From Pseudomonas sp. NKUCC02_KPG (GTDB lineage Bacteria > Pseudomonadota > Gammaproteobacteria > Pseudomonadales > Pseudomonadaceae), in assembly GCF_019345465.1 (NCBI RefSeq), contig NZ_JAHKRC010000010.1, positions 124,001 to 188,000 of the forward strand: 64,000 nt of DNA, in the 5' to 3' direction. Positions 7,736 through 17,029 of the stretch are shown piece after piece. Position 1 is the first letter of the stretch. Every line of letters starts with the position of its first letter. A program made the position numbers and the translations under genes. The notes below the pieces were generated by a model. That model was not told the DNA's origin. It made no database searches and saw only the letters and a program-made list of their open reading frames with translations.

Positions 7736-9148
7736 CTATTGGCCAAAGCGACGGGCAGCTTCCGGACCGAAATCCCGCGGGCTGAAGCCCGGCTTGTTTA
7801 GCTGATAGCCGTTGCGCTGTTCGTTGATCAGGTTGAACGCCAGGTAACTGCCGGCATTAAGGTCGTAGTACAGCCCCACGCCCGCTTGTGGCCGCTGACT
7901 TTCATAGGCGTAGAAAAAGTTGAGCATCGAGGTCCGCCACAGCTGGCCACGGTTGTCGTAGTTATCGGCGAGCATCGGGAACCAGGTGTCCTCATCGATG
8001 TACAACTTGCGTTTGCCGTACAGGTGGCGGAAACCCGGCTTGAGGGTGCCTTCCAGTTCCCAGACCCTATGACGCTCGTAGCGCATGGCATCGGGGTTGA
8101 TATGGCCAGGGGTCAGCAGGTCGGCGTACTTGAGGTTGGCCGAATGCAGGCGATAGGTGTCGTAGGGAATGAACATCTCGCGCTTGCCGACGATTTTCCA
8201 GTCATAACGCTCCCCCGAGCCGTTGAACAGGCGCACCTCGTCCACGGTGATCGAGCCACCGCTGCCGGGGAAGGACATGTCGAAGCCATACCCCGGCGAC
8301 TGCCGCACTCGCCGGGTGCCCGGGTCGTAACGCCAGGCCTGGTTAGGCTCGGCTTTGAAGTTCCAGAAATTGGTACCGGTATTGATCTCGCCCTTGTCCC
8401 GTTGTGGCAGCAAGGTTTCGTTGAGGTAGAAGGATTGATTGCCGACGGTTTCGCCGACCTTGCCCGGTTCTCCTCCCGGTGCCAGGTTGCGCGAGTGCAC
8501 ACGGCCCCAGTTGATGTTGCCGTCCTTGAGCACATAGGCGTTGTCGGAGGTGTATTCCTCGGTCCAGGCCATCAAGGCGAAGGACGAGGCATTTTTCAGC
8601 AGTTCCATGCCGGTGCGCGGTACCGGAAAGGGTGTACCACCGGTTTTGCCTACCACCCCTTCACCGTCATCCACCAGGCGCGCGATACTGGCGTTCTCGC
8701 GGGTGGCCTGGCAAGTCGAGTCACTGAAACGGAAATCCCGGTGCGAGGGGTAGATCGGCATCTTGTACGTAGCCGGGTAGAGCTTGAACAAGGCTTTCTG
8801 CCCATCGGACAGGTAGTCACTGTATTGCGCAAGGTTCGTCGCGGTAATCACGAACAGTGGTTTTTCATCCGGGTAAGGATCAACCGGATGGTTGCCAGTC
8901 CCCTTGAAGTCTACGTGCGGCGGTACGCCCAGCCACTTGCCGCTGAACGCCGGGATGCTGCCATCGGCATTGGCGCTCTTGTCGGCACCCATGCAAGTCA
9001 AATCCTTGCCCAGGCGCTCCACATCTTCCGGTGCGGCCTGCACAGTACCGATCGCACTGCATCCCAATAACAACCCCAGCACCCATGTGGGAGTGGCGTT
9101 GGTAGCCCGCGAGACAAGACAACTGGAGGCCAGGTTACTGCCGGTCAT
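7736..9148 (-). CDS. DUF1329 family periplasmic/outer-membrane lipid-handling protein (copy 1)
   Basis: A 470-aa DUF1329 (LolB-like fold) protein. The N-terminus has a hydrophobic export signal (about residues 20-38, VLGLLLGCSAIGTVQA); a cysteine in LLLGCSA might be lipidated. Family hallmarks include the CTTLGA-like start of the mature part (LTCMGADKSANADGSIPAF), PGHRDFRF and RRVRQSPGYGFD. DUF1329 proteins are usually encoded with DUF1302 barrels and MMPL/RND transporters in hydrophobic-substrate clusters, as here. A second copy sits at 48007-49389. Role in uptake of bile acids is inferred. A strong operator copy lies 62 bp upstream of the start. Confidence 0.85.
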   Translation of the reverse strand: MTGSNLASSCLVSRATNATPTWVLGLLLGCSAIGTVQAAPEDVERLGKDLTCMGADKSANADGSIPAFSGKWLGVPPHVDFKGTGNHPVDPYPDEKPLFVITATNLAQYSDYLSDGQKALFKLYPATYKMPIYPSHRDFRFSDSTCQATRENASIARLVDDGEGVVGKTGGTPFPVPRTGMELLKNASSFALMAWTEEYTSDNAYVLKDGNINWGRVHSRNLAPGGEPGKVGETVGNQSFYLNETLLPQRDKGEINTGTNFWNFKAEPNQAWRYDPGTRRVRQSPGYGFDMSFPGSGGSITVDEVRLFNGSGERYDWKIVGKREMFIPYDTYRLHSANLKYADLLTPGHINPDAMRYERHRVWELEGTLKPGFRHLYGKRKLYIDEDTWFPMLADNYDNRGQLWRTSMLNFFYAYESQRPQAGVGLYYDLNAGSYLAFNLINEQRNGYQLNKPGFSPRDFGPEAARRFGQ

Positions 9149-9209
9149 TATTATTCTCCTTGGTTACCGATAGCGGTTTCCCAGTATCGGCACCCCAAGG
9201 AACCGGCAG

Positions 9210-9227
9210 CATCGTCCGCACGGACTA
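9210..9227. promoter_or_regulatory. Regulon operator upstream of DUF1329 gene
   Basis: CATCGTCCGCACGGACTA with a perfect palindromic core GTCCGCACGGAC, 62 bp before the start of the minus-strand DUF1329 gene. The best-preserved copy in the window. Confidence 0.75.
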
Positions 9228-9260
9228 ACGCCTTTTCCCTCGGTGCCTGTGAACGACAGA

Positions 9261-10469
9261 CTAAAGCGCATCCTTCGCTGATCCTGGCAGCTGTGGCCCG
9301 GCCAATGCCACGACACTGTTGAGCATGATCCGCACAAGCTCGGTCTGGCGCCGGACACCCGTCTTGGAAAAAATCGAGCGCAAGTGCGCACGGGCGGTAT
9401 TACGGCGGATGTTCAGCGCCTCCGAGGCCTCCTCCAGCGACAGGCCGTTAGCCAGCTCCAGCGCCAGCAAGGTTTCCGCAGGCGTGAGGTTGTACAGCTG
9501 CGCAGTTACCACATTGCTCACCAGCGACTTGCTGACAGCGTCGCGGACATAGACCACTACGGTAGGTTTTCCTCTGCCCTCGACCAGTTCCTGCGTCGGA
9601 ATCAACTCCACCACCACCCCCAGGCTGACTTTCCCCGAGGGGCGGGAAATCGACGTGGCCTCGGCTATCTGCAACCCGGCGCGGCCTTGCTTCACCCGTT
9701 GAAAGGCGTTGCGCACCAGCCGCGACAGTTCACGATTGTCACTCGGGTAAGTCGCCTCCAGCCGCCCGCCGACGACTTTAAGGCCGTCCTGGCTGGCGAG
9801 GATCTCCCGGGCCACCGGGTTCAGTTGCACCACCGTGCCGTTTTCATCGAGCACGATAGTCGCCACCGCCATACGGCTGATCGTTTGCGAGTACAAACTG
9901 CCCAACGACTCACTGCGATCCAGTAGTGAATGCATGTGCAGGGCACGTCGCAAATGCGGCAATAGCATGGCGCACATGGCCCGCTCGACCTGGGAAAAAC
10001 GTGCCTGGCCCCGGGGCCGATTGATCCGCAAGCGCACCGTGCTTCCGTCCGGCATGCGGATGTCAGCGCCGAGCATCTGGTAGCAATCATGGGGCTGACA
10101 AAACAACAGGTAAAAAGATGAACTGACCCACTCCTCATCAGTCATCAACTCATCAATGGTGAACACCGTGTCGGTGGGCAACCCGTCGAACAGCGTGGAC
10201 TTGGCGTAGTAGGCGTAATGGTTGATGCCGCCCTCCCCCAATTCAATGTCCCCGGCGACCATCATCGGCGACAGCAGCGGCTCATCCTGCACACGCAAAA
10301 TCAAGGTCACGAAATTGGCCTTGAACAGCTTGCGCAGCTGGTGCAACGAATCACCCATGCAGCGAATATCCATGGCCGAGTCGTACATGTTGCCGATGAG
10401 GCCTTCGTATTCGGCCAACTCCAGCCCAATCTGCGCGAGGACCTGCGCATTCGGCACACGACTTTGCAT
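9261..10469 (-). CDS. LuxR-family transcriptional regulator (copy 1)
   Basis: A 402-aa regulator with a C-terminal LuxR helix-turn-helix (about residues 325-385, LTPAETLLALELANGLSLEEASEALNIRR region broken across helices). A central PAS-like section (VLDENGTVVQLNPVAREIL) is also visible. There is no receiver-domain or autoinducer-domain signature at the N-terminus. The start at 10469 follows a GGGGGAG site. It is the last gene of the hsaC-fadA6 run and paralogous to the regulator at 29056-30291. It is a candidate for reading the shared CATCGTCCG operator; ligand unknown, plausibly a steroid or steroid-CoA. Confidence 0.88.
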   Translation of the reverse strand: MQSRVPNAQVLAQIGLELAEYEGLIGNMYDSAMDIRCMGDSLHQLRKLFKANFVTLILRVQDEPLLSPMMVAGDIELGEGGINHYAYYAKSTLFDGLPTDTVFTIDELMTDEEWVSSSFYLLFCQPHDCYQMLGADIRMPDGSTVRLRINRPRGQARFSQVERAMCAMLLPHLRRALHMHSLLDRSESLGSLYSQTISRMAVATIVLDENGTVVQLNPVAREILASQDGLKVVGGRLEATYPSDNRELSRLVRNAFQRVKQGRAGLQIAEATSISRPSGKVSLGVVVELIPTQELVEGRGKPTVVVYVRDAVSKSLVSNVVTAQLYNLTPAETLLALELANGLSLEEASEALNIRRNTARAHLRSIFSKTGVRRQTELVRIMLNSVVALAGPQLPGSAKDAL

Positions 10470-10540
10470 AACCACTCCCCCGCAGCGGGCCCGGACTGCA
10501 AGGCCCGCATCAATTTAATCGTAATGGGTGTTATCTGCGC

Positions 10541-11419
10541 TCAACTGCCCCAGACACGCTGCGCCGCAGGCGCTTCGGCGAGAATCTCAGCCACGGCGGC
10601 GCCGATTTCCTCGACACGCCACAACGCGCCTTTGTCGCGGGTGACCCCGGTGCGCCAGCCATCCCCAAGGGAAATACGACCACCCTGACTCTCGAAAACC
10701 TTGCCGCTGACGTGAGCCGACTCGGCACTGCCCAGCCACACCACCAGCGGCGCGACGTTTTCCGGCGCCCAGGCGTCGAAACTGCCGTCCTCGGGCTTTT
10801 TAACCACGTCGGGCATGGCGCTTTCGGTCATCGATGTACGTGCCGCCGGGGCCAACGCGTTGGCGGTGATGCCATAGCGCGCCAGCTCAGCGGCCTGCAC
10901 CAGGGTCAACGCGGCAATCCCGCCCTTGGCCGCCGAATAGTTGGACTGTCCCACCGAGCCTTGCAGGCCGGCGCCGGAGCTGGTGTTGATGATCCGTGCG
11001 TCGACCGCAGTACCGGCCTTCGCCAGATCACGCCAACGCCGCCCCAACAGGTTCGCCAGGCAATAATGGCCCTTGAGGTGAACGCGCATGACCATGTCCC
11101 AGTCCTCTTCGCTGAGACTGATGAACATGCGGTCGCGCAAGACCCCGGCATTGTTGACCAGCACGTGCACCTCACCGAACGCCGCCACTGCGGCATCGAC
11201 GATACGCTCGGCGGTGGCCAGGGTGGTGATGTCGTCACTATTGGCGATGGCCTGACCACCGTTGGAACGGATCTCACCCGCTACATCCTGCGCCGCGTCG
11301 GCACGAATATCGTTGATCACTACGTTGGCGCCCGCCGCGGCGAACGCCAGCGCATAGGCGCGACCGAGCCCGCCTCCGGCGCCGGTGATGATCACGGTAC
11401 GGCCTGAACAAATAGCCAT
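10541..11419 (-). CDS. SDR, MFE-2/Hsd4A-like hydroxyacyl-CoA dehydrogenase
   Basis: A 292-aa SDR. It has ITGAGGGLGRAYALAFAAAG (about residues 10-29), NNAG near residue 90, and a YSAAKGG catalytic pair (about residue 165). The GGGLGRAYAL pattern and length match the N-terminal dehydrogenase part of peroxisomal multifunctional enzyme 2 and actinobacterial steroid hydroxyacyl-CoA dehydrogenases. AGGAG lies 7 bp before ATG 11419. It lies 62 bp downstream of fadA6, consistent with supplying a 3-ketoacyl-CoA to that thiolase. Which steroid intermediate it oxidises is not determinable here. Confidence 0.8.
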   Translation of the reverse strand: MAICSGRTVIITGAGGGLGRAYALAFAAAGANVVINDIRADAAQDVAGEIRSNGGQAIANSDDITTLATAERIVDAAVAAFGEVHVLVNNAGVLRDRMFISLSEEDWDMVMRVHLKGHYCLANLLGRRWRDLAKAGTAVDARIINTSSGAGLQGSVGQSNYSAAKGGIAALTLVQAAELARYGITANALAPAARTSMTESAMPDVVKKPEDGSFDAWAPENVAPLVVWLGSAESAHVSGKVFESQGGRISLGDGWRTGVTRDKGALWRVEEIGAAVAEILAEAPAAQRVWGS

Positions 11420-11481
11420 GCTTGACTCCTGATAACTGAGTGACCGCACGCCCAGCGAACGGCGGTACGGATGGGAAACCC

Positions 11482-12633
11482 CTAGAGGCGTTCGATGATC
11501 GTGACGTTGGCCTGGCCGCCGCCTTCGCACATGGTTTGCAGACCATAACGGCCGCCGCTGTATTCCAGCTCGTTCAACAGCGTGGTCATCAGCCGTGCGC
11601 CCGTGGCACCGAGCGGGTGACCCAGGGCAATGGCACCACCGTTGACATTGGTGCGCGCCGGGTCGTAGTCCAGCTCCTGGGTCCAGGCCATGACCACCGA
11701 GGCAAAGGCTTCGTTTATCTCTACCCGGTCGATATCGCTCATGCGCAGGCCGGTTTTTTCCAGGGCCCTGCGTGTCGCAGCAATTGGCGCGGTCAGGTGC
11801 CAGATCGGATCATCACCCAGCACCGTGAGGTGATGGATGCGCGCCCGTGGCGTCAGGTCGTAACGCTTGAGCGCCGCCTGCGAAACCACCAGCAGCGCCG
11901 ACGAAGCGTCGCAGGTCTGGCTCGAAACGGCCGCGGTGATCGAGGGGAATTGCGGGTCCACCGGCAGTAGTTCGGCCATTTTTTCCAGGCTGGTCAGGCG
12001 TGGAGTTTCATCCGCACGCAGGCCGTTGCAAGCGACGATTTCCCGAGCGAAACGCCCGCTCTCAATGGCAGCCAGGGCGCGGCTATGGCTTTGCAGGGCA
12101 AACGCTTCCATCTGCTCGCGAGTGATGCCCCAATGATCGGCGATGCGCTGGGCGGCATAGAACTGGTTGACCGGCTGATTACCAAAGCGTGCGCGCCAGC
12201 CTTCGCTACCGGAAAACGGATCGGCAAACCCCAGCGGCTGTCCGGCGAGCATGGCCGAGGAAATCGGAATCCGGGTCATGGTTTGCACCCCGCCCACGGC
12301 GATCACATCCTGGGTGCCGCTCATCACCGCCTGCGCCGCGAAATGCAGCGCCTGTTGCGACGACCCGCACTGGCGATCGATCGTGGTGCCGGGCACATTC
12401 AGCGGCAACCCGGCGGCGAGCCAACTGGTACGGGCAATATCACCAGCCTGGGAGCCAATGGTGTCGACACAGCCAAAAATCACGTCGTCATAGTCTTCGC
12501 CCGGAATGGCGTTGCGTTCCACCAATGCCTTGAGTACATGAGCACCCAGGTCTATGGCGTGAACCTCGCTCAAGGCGCCTTTGCGCTTGCCGGTCGGGCT
12601 GCGCAGTGCATCAACTATATAGGCCTCTGGCAT
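11482..12633 (-). CDS. fadA6: Steroid ring C/D 3-ketoacyl-CoA thiolase FadA6-like
   Basis: A 383-aa thiolase. The nucleophile region DRQCGSSQQA (Cys about 92), INEAFA (about 327), GGAIALGHPLGATGA (about 344-358) and the C-terminal Cys in MCEGGGQANV are all present, so it should be catalytically complete. The sequence follows mycobacterial FadA6 closely, including SPTGKR, DTIGSQAGDIAR and YGLQTMCEGGG. FadA6 acts in the beta-oxidation of the opened C/D-ring fragment. It is packed 3 bp from the upstream ACAD gene in the hsaC operon. Confidence 0.9.
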   Translation of the reverse strand: MPEAYIVDALRSPTGKRKGALSEVHAIDLGAHVLKALVERNAIPGEDYDDVIFGCVDTIGSQAGDIARTSWLAAGLPLNVPGTTIDRQCGSSQQALHFAAQAVMSGTQDVIAVGGVQTMTRIPISSAMLAGQPLGFADPFSGSEGWRARFGNQPVNQFYAAQRIADHWGITREQMEAFALQSHSRALAAIESGRFAREIVACNGLRADETPRLTSLEKMAELLPVDPQFPSITAAVSSQTCDASSALLVVSQAALKRYDLTPRARIHHLTVLGDDPIWHLTAPIAATRRALEKTGLRMSDIDRVEINEAFASVVMAWTQELDYDPARTNVNGGAIALGHPLGATGARLMTTLLNELEYSGGRYGLQTMCEGGGQANVTIIERL

Positions 12634-12636
12634 GAC

Positions 12637-13695
12637 TCACTCCTCGAAGGTATGGCCCGGGCCCAGGCGGGCACCGTCTGCAAACAGGAAATCGCTGACA
12701 CGGGTTTTATGGAAGCCGCGATCACCCCAGGACGCATCGAGCGCCCAGGCACGCTTCATGAACATCTGCAGATCGACTTCCCAGGTGTAACCCATTGCGC
12801 CGTGCACCTGAATGCCCTTGCGCGCAGCGACCCAGCTCGCCTCACAGCAGGCCAGGCGGGCCTGGGAAACCCAGACGCTGGCATTGCTGTCGCCTTGGGC
12901 CATGCCGTGGGCGGCGCGGTACAGTACGGGTTTGGCCTGTTCGATCTGCCGGGCGACATCGGCCAAATGATGCTTGACGGCCTGAAAACTCCCGATGGGC
13001 TTGCCAAACTGCTTGCGCTGAGCGACGTAGTCCACCGACAGGTCGAGCATGCGTTGCGCGAGCCCCAGCAATTGCCCGGCCACCGACAAGGCGCCACGGT
13101 CGAGCAGCTGTGCTTGCAAGGCACGGCCCGCAACGCCGCTGGCCACACAGGTGGCGGATGTCGGATTCCAGGTCACCCGGCCCAGGCGCCGCGACGCATC
13201 AATGCTCGTATGGTGTTGTACATCCACTTCCGAGCGCGGCACCACGTGAATGTCGTCGCCATCGATGAGAATCAGCACTTCTGCCAGTTGCGCATCGCTG
13301 ACCAGCACGTTGACGGGGTGGCTGATGGCAAGGCGCAATGTCCCTTCGGCGATGCGTGGCAACAAACTGCTGCGTGCCGGGTGATCGGTCGCCAGGCTGG
13401 CGAGCAGGCCGGTGGCGACATACGCGGTGTCAGCCAGGGAATCGGGAATCGCGTAATACCCCAGCTCCTGGGTCATCAGCGCCCAGGCCACATCGTCCAT
13501 TCCCAGGCCACCCTCGGCTTCGGGGACCGACAAGGCGGTCAGGCCCTGAGCGGCGATCTTGTGACGCAGGTCCGGTGAGCGACCGACATCGGTTTCCCAG
13601 ATTTCCCGGAGCATCTCCGGGGCGGCCTCAGTCATCAGGAAACGACTGATGGCTTCCCGAAACGTCAGCTGGTCATCGGTAAAAGTGAAGTCCAT
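12637..13695 (-). CDS. Acyl-CoA dehydrogenase, beta-type half of a heteromeric pair
   Basis: A 352-aa ACAD-fold protein starting MDFTFTDDQ at 13695. It carries the C-terminal QVHGAMGYTWE motif but lacks the NEIQR-type end found in its neighbour at 13706-14863, which has the reverse. This split of FAD-binding elements is the hallmark of alpha2beta2 steroid acyl-CoA dehydrogenases. It sits 10 bp after that gene and 3 bp before fadA6, so a ring C/D beta-oxidation step is likely; the exact substrate is unknown. Confidence 0.85.
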   Translation of the reverse strand: MDFTFTDDQLTFREAISRFLMTEAAPEMLREIWETDVGRSPDLRHKIAAQGLTALSVPEAEGGLGMDDVAWALMTQELGYYAIPDSLADTAYVATGLLASLATDHPARSSLLPRIAEGTLRLAISHPVNVLVSDAQLAEVLILIDGDDIHVVPRSEVDVQHHTSIDASRRLGRVTWNPTSATCVASGVAGRALQAQLLDRGALSVAGQLLGLAQRMLDLSVDYVAQRKQFGKPIGSFQAVKHHLADVARQIEQAKPVLYRAAHGMAQGDSNASVWVSQARLACCEASWVAARKGIQVHGAMGYTWEVDLQMFMKRAWALDASWGDRGFHKTRVSDFLFADGARLGPGHTFEE

Positions 13696-13705
13696 GGCCC
13701 GTTCC

Positions 13706-14863
13706 TTATTTCGGCAAACCGAGCATCCGCTCAGCAATGATATTGCGCTGGATTTCGTTGGTTCCGGCGTAGATCGGCCCGGCCTGGGCGAACAGGAAAC
13801 CCTCCAGCCAGCCAGCGGCATCTTCATCCATAGAGGACAACAGTTCCGCTCGGGCACTCAGAATACGCATGGCGGTTTCATGCATTTTCAGGTCAAGCTC
13901 CGACCAGATGATCTTGTTGATGCTCGACTCGGCACCGATCTGCTCGCCCCGGCCAAGACGCCCGACCGTGTGGTAGGCCGACAGGGCGTAGGCCTCGGCG
14001 CCCATCCAGCTTTCCAGCACCGCGTCACGCAGGCCTGGATCGCGGTCTGCGCTGTCACGGTTGGACTTGTACAGTTCCACTAACTTGCGTGCGGTGTACT
14101 GGAAACGCGCTGGCGAGCGCAGCAACAATCCGCGTTCAAAACCGGCGGTGGCCATTGCCACATGCCAGCCCTGCCCTTCAGCACCGATGCGGTTGGTCAC
14201 CGGCACACGGACGTTGTCGAAAAACACTTCGGCGAAGGCGTCCTTGCCATTGAGTGCCTTGATCGGACGGATGCTCACACCCGGCGCATTCAGTGGCACC
14301 ATCACGAACGACAGGCCGTGGTGGCGCGAGGAGCCAGGTTCGCTACGGAACAGCCCGAATAGCCAGTCGGCGAAGGTTGCCCGGGTCGACCAGGTTTTCT
14401 GGCCGTTGATCACGTAATGGTCGCCGTCGAGCGTGGCCTTGCTGGTGATCGCTGCCATGTCCGAACCGGCATTCGGTTCCGACCAGCCTTGTGCCCACAT
14501 GTCGAGGCTGGCGGCCATGCGCGGGAGAAAACGCCGTTTCTGTTCAGGGGTGCCAAACTCCATCAGGGTCGGCCCCAGCAACAACTGGCCGTTCTGGTTG
14601 ACGCGCATAGGCGCCCCGGCACCGTAATACTCCTCTTCGAAAATCAGCCACTCGATCAGATCGCAACCGCGACCGCCCAGGTCGGCGGGCCACATCACCA
14701 TCGACCAGCGGCTGTCGAAAAGCTTCGCTTCCCAGGCCCGGTGCTGATCAAAGCCTTCCTGGGTGTCGTAACTGGCCAGCGGCTCGCGTGGAAGGTTGGC
14801 CGCCAACCAGACGCGCACTTCTTCGCGGAAGGCGTTTTGCTTGGGGGTATAAGTCAGTTCCAT
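13706..14863 (-). CDS. Acyl-CoA dehydrogenase, alpha-type half of a heteromeric pair
   Basis: A 385-aa ACAD. It has the substrate/FAD segment WSEPNAGSDMAAI (about residues 128-140), WSTRATFADW in the middle domain, and the C-terminal GTNEIQRNIIAERMLGLP. The QxHGG motif is missing and is supplied by the adjacent 12637-13695 product. It resembles the FadE30-FadE33 group of ring C/D degradation in actinobacteria. It starts 10 bp downstream of echA20. Confidence 0.85.
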   Translation of the reverse strand: MELTYTPKQNAFREEVRVWLAANLPREPLASYDTQEGFDQHRAWEAKLFDSRWSMVMWPADLGGRGCDLIEWLIFEEEYYGAGAPMRVNQNGQLLLGPTLMEFGTPEQKRRFLPRMAASLDMWAQGWSEPNAGSDMAAITSKATLDGDHYVINGQKTWSTRATFADWLFGLFRSEPGSSRHHGLSFVMVPLNAPGVSIRPIKALNGKDAFAEVFFDNVRVPVTNRIGAEGQGWHVAMATAGFERGLLLRSPARFQYTARKLVELYKSNRDSADRDPGLRDAVLESWMGAEAYALSAYHTVGRLGRGEQIGAESSINKIIWSELDLKMHETAMRILSARAELLSSMDEDAAGWLEGFLFAQAGPIYAGTNEIQRNIIAERMLGLPK

Positions 14864-14872
14864 GGCGTTCTC

Positions 14873-15625
14873 TCAGAACTTGGCGTCGCGTTTTTCGACG
14901 AAGGCCCGGCGCGTTTCCGCGGAGTCCGGGCTGCTGTAGGCCTGCATGGTGAAGCCCTGTTCCCAGCGGTATTTGTCTTCCAGGTTCCCGTCTTCGATGC
15001 CGTTCAAGGCTTCCTTGGCGATGCGGATCATGCCCGGGCTCTTCTCGGCGATTTTCGCCGCGATGCCCAGGGCGGTTTCGCGCAGTTGGTCCTTGCTGAC
15101 GATTCGCTCGATAAAGCCGTATTGCAGGGCTTCGGGGGCACCGATACTGTCGCCGGTAAAGAACAGGAAACGGACTTTTTGCACCGGAAACAACCGTTGC
15201 AAATGCGCCCCGCCGCCCATGGCGCCACGGTCGACTTCCGGCAAGGCGAAGGTCGCGCAGTCAGAAGCCACGACAATGTCTGCCGCCCCGGTGATGCCGA
15301 TGCCGCCCCCCAGAACAAAACCATGCACTGCGACAATCACCGGCACCGGGTTGCGGTGCACGGCCTTGAACGTGGCGTAGTTACCGGCGTTGACCTCCAC
15401 GATCCGCTCTGGATACTTGTCCAGCTCCTTGATGTCGACACCAGCACAAAAGCCGCGGCCTTCGGCACGGATCACGATCACCCGCACCTCGGGATTGGCC
15501 CCAAGCGTTTCAATCTGTCGAGCCAAAGCGTGCCATTCCTGGCTGTCGAGGGCGTTGACCGGAGGTTTGGCGATCACCAGTTCAGCGATACCCTGATTGA
15601 GTTGTGTCGTAAATGCCTGATTCAC
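14873..15625 (-). CDS. echA20: Crotonase-family EchA20-like C/D-ring hydrolase
   Basis: A 250-aa crotonase. The start is taken as GTG 15625 because GGAG lies 7 bases upstream and it overlaps the preceding stop by 4 nt (GTGA). The segments RAEGRGFCAGVDIKELDK (about residues 58-75), GFVLGGGIGITGAADIV and ALPEVDRGAMGGGAHLQRL match mycobacterial EchA20 well. EchA20 hydrolytically opens the last steroid ring (ring D) of the C/D fragment as its CoA thioester. It lies between the ipdA remnant and the ACAD pair, its usual company. Confidence 0.88.
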   Translation of the reverse strand: MNQAFTTQLNQGIAELVIAKPPVNALDSQEWHALARQIETLGANPEVRVIVIRAEGRGFCAGVDIKELDKYPERIVEVNAGNYATFKAVHRNPVPVIVAVHGFVLGGGIGITGAADIVVASDCATFALPEVDRGAMGGGAHLQRLFPVQKVRFLFFTGDSIGAPEALQYGFIERIVSKDQLRETALGIAAKIAEKSPGMIRIAKEALNGIEDGNLEDKYRWEQGFTMQAYSSPDSAETRRAFVEKRDAKF

Positions 15626-15930
15626 AGGGGTTCTCCAATACTGGCGGGATGGTTTGAAGGGTGGATCTGGCTGCGGGTCAGGAGCGCGTCCAGACATTGC
15701 CGTGCCATGCCGTCCACCGCTGTGGTTACGCCCACCCGCTGCGGGTCGCTGACCTTCAAATAGCGTTCCAGGGTCGCTGCCGGCGGAGGCAGCAGGATCG
15801 AACGGCGACGCAGAATTTCGCGCACCATCGCCATCGGCTTGCGCCGTACCCCCCAGCCGCCGAAACCGATGGTCATGCCATCGCGCAATCGAACGAGCGC
15901 ATCAGCCGCGGCGAGTTGCTTGTTCAACAT
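15622..15930 (-). pseudogene. ipdA': ipdA 5' fragment fused to an unidentified C-terminal tail
   Basis: A 102-aa frame. Residues 1-36 (MLNKQLAAADALVRLRDG, then GMTIGFGGWGVRRKPMAMV) are the N-terminus of a class I CoA-transferase alpha subunit of the IpdA type, which should continue for some 290 residues. After REILRR the sequence switches to LERYLKVSDPQRVGVTTAV, unlike any CoA transferase I know, and runs to a stop that overlaps echA20 translationally. The simplest reading is an internal deletion that removed most of ipdA, ipdB and much of a following gene, joining the ends in frame. IpdAB opens ring C, so a full copy would be needed elsewhere. Confidence 0.75.
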
Positions 15931-15938
15931 GACAATCC

Positions 15939-16829
15939 TTACTGTTGGCCGACTGAAAAGTCGTGCCCCCAAATGCTCACGCGAGTGAACTCGAATGCCG
16001 AATGTTCGGCCCAGTCGACTTGCAACCCGCCAAAGCCGTATTCCAGGTCAAAACCGGATGGCGTCTTCATGTAGAAGCTGGTCATGCGATCGTTGAGGTG
16101 CTGGCCGAGGGATGCCGACAGCCTCACGTCATGGGCCAGCAAACGGTCGTGGGCGCGCCCTACCTCGGTCATCGAATCCACTTCGACCATCACGTGCACG
16201 CAACCTGACGGTACCGGGTACTCGGCCAATGCCAGGCTGTGATGGCGGGCGTTATGACAATGCAAGAAGTGAATTCGGATCGCCGGGGCCGACGGATCGG
16301 GACGGAAGTTGTAAATGTCCGACAGCTCGAAACCCAGCACATCCTTGGCGAACGCCAGCGTCGCATCGAAGTTCGGCGCCGGCAGCACGGCATGGCCCAG
16401 GCCCATGTCTCCGGTGATGAAACGCGGAACACCCTGGGGCGATACAAATGGCAAGCAGTCGGAGCGATGTCCCCAGCTCAATTCATGGCTGTTGCCCGAC
16501 GGGTCGCGGAGTTTGACCAGCGCCTGTACGCCACGCTGCTCGATCTCGGCGGGAGAGCCTCGCTGCCATTCGATACCGACGGCGGTCAGATGCTCAAGTG
16601 CGGCCTGGAACGCAGATTCGCTGGCCAGCTCCCAGCCGGAAGCCAGGTACCGCGCCTCGCTACCTTCGACAATCAGCATGCGGAACGGGCGTTCGTCCAT
16701 TTTTACGTACAGCCCACCCCCCGGCGCTGGACGTACCTGCATGCCCAGCACGTCTTCAGCGTAACGCTGCCAGTGACTGATATTTTCGATCTGGGAGACG
16801 AAATAGCTCAAACCGCGAATGTCGATCAT
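15939..16829 (-). CDS. hsaC: Extradiol dioxygenase HsaC/TesB (3,4-DHSA dioxygenase)
   Basis: A 296-aa type I extradiol dioxygenase; the start MIDIRGLSY at 16829 is preferred to a longer frame. Two vicinal-oxygen-chelate halves are visible. The iron ligands are expected in GLGHAVLP, RHHSLALAEYP and DLEYGFGG (His, His, Glu). The family cleaves the aromatised ring A catechol of the secosteroid between C4 and C5. First gene of the minus-strand operon running to the LuxR gene, with an operator 66 bp upstream of its start. Confidence 0.9.
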   Translation of the reverse strand: MIDIRGLSYFVSQIENISHWQRYAEDVLGMQVRPAPGGGLYVKMDERPFRMLIVEGSEARYLASGWELASESAFQAALEHLTAVGIEWQRGSPAEIEQRGVQALVKLRDPSGNSHELSWGHRSDCLPFVSPQGVPRFITGDMGLGHAVLPAPNFDATLAFAKDVLGFELSDIYNFRPDPSAPAIRIHFLHCHNARHHSLALAEYPVPSGCVHVMVEVDSMTEVGRAHDRLLAHDVRLSASLGQHLNDRMTSFYMKTPSGFDLEYGFGGLQVDWAEHSAFEFTRVSIWGHDFSVGQQ

Positions 16830-16894
16830 GCCTGGGTTCCTCGTTGGCCGATTTCGGTGCAAGCAAGCATTGTGCTAAGCGCCGAGGTCTGCCT

Positions 16895-16912
16895 CATCGT
16901 CCATTGAGACTA
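16895..16912. promoter_or_regulatory. Regulon operator upstream of hsaC operon
   Basis: CATCGTCCATTGAGACTA, 66 bp before the hsaC start. Confidence 0.7.
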
Positions 16913-16951
16913 AGCAAGACAACGGCTTGAGGGCCGATGGCAACAGGGTTC

Positions 16952-16969
16952 TAGTCCGTTTCGATGATT
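16952..16969. promoter_or_regulatory. Degenerate operator for the ACAD pair at 17030
   Basis: TAGTCCGTTTCGATGATT reads as the element in plus orientation (TAGTC, 4 nt, then TCGATGAT for CGGACGATG), 60 bp before ATG 17030. Together with 16895-16912 it would serve a divergent promoter region. Confidence 0.5.
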
Positions 16970-17029
16970 CGGGGAAAACCGGCGGCGCCCTAGACTCGCT
17001 CATCTATTCGCCTAGCAGAGACACCCCCC

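Noticed and set aside
13488..13515. CATCGTCCATTCC inside an ACAD gene as an operator
   Set aside because: Only the left half matches, and it lies within coding sequence without the GACTA part.
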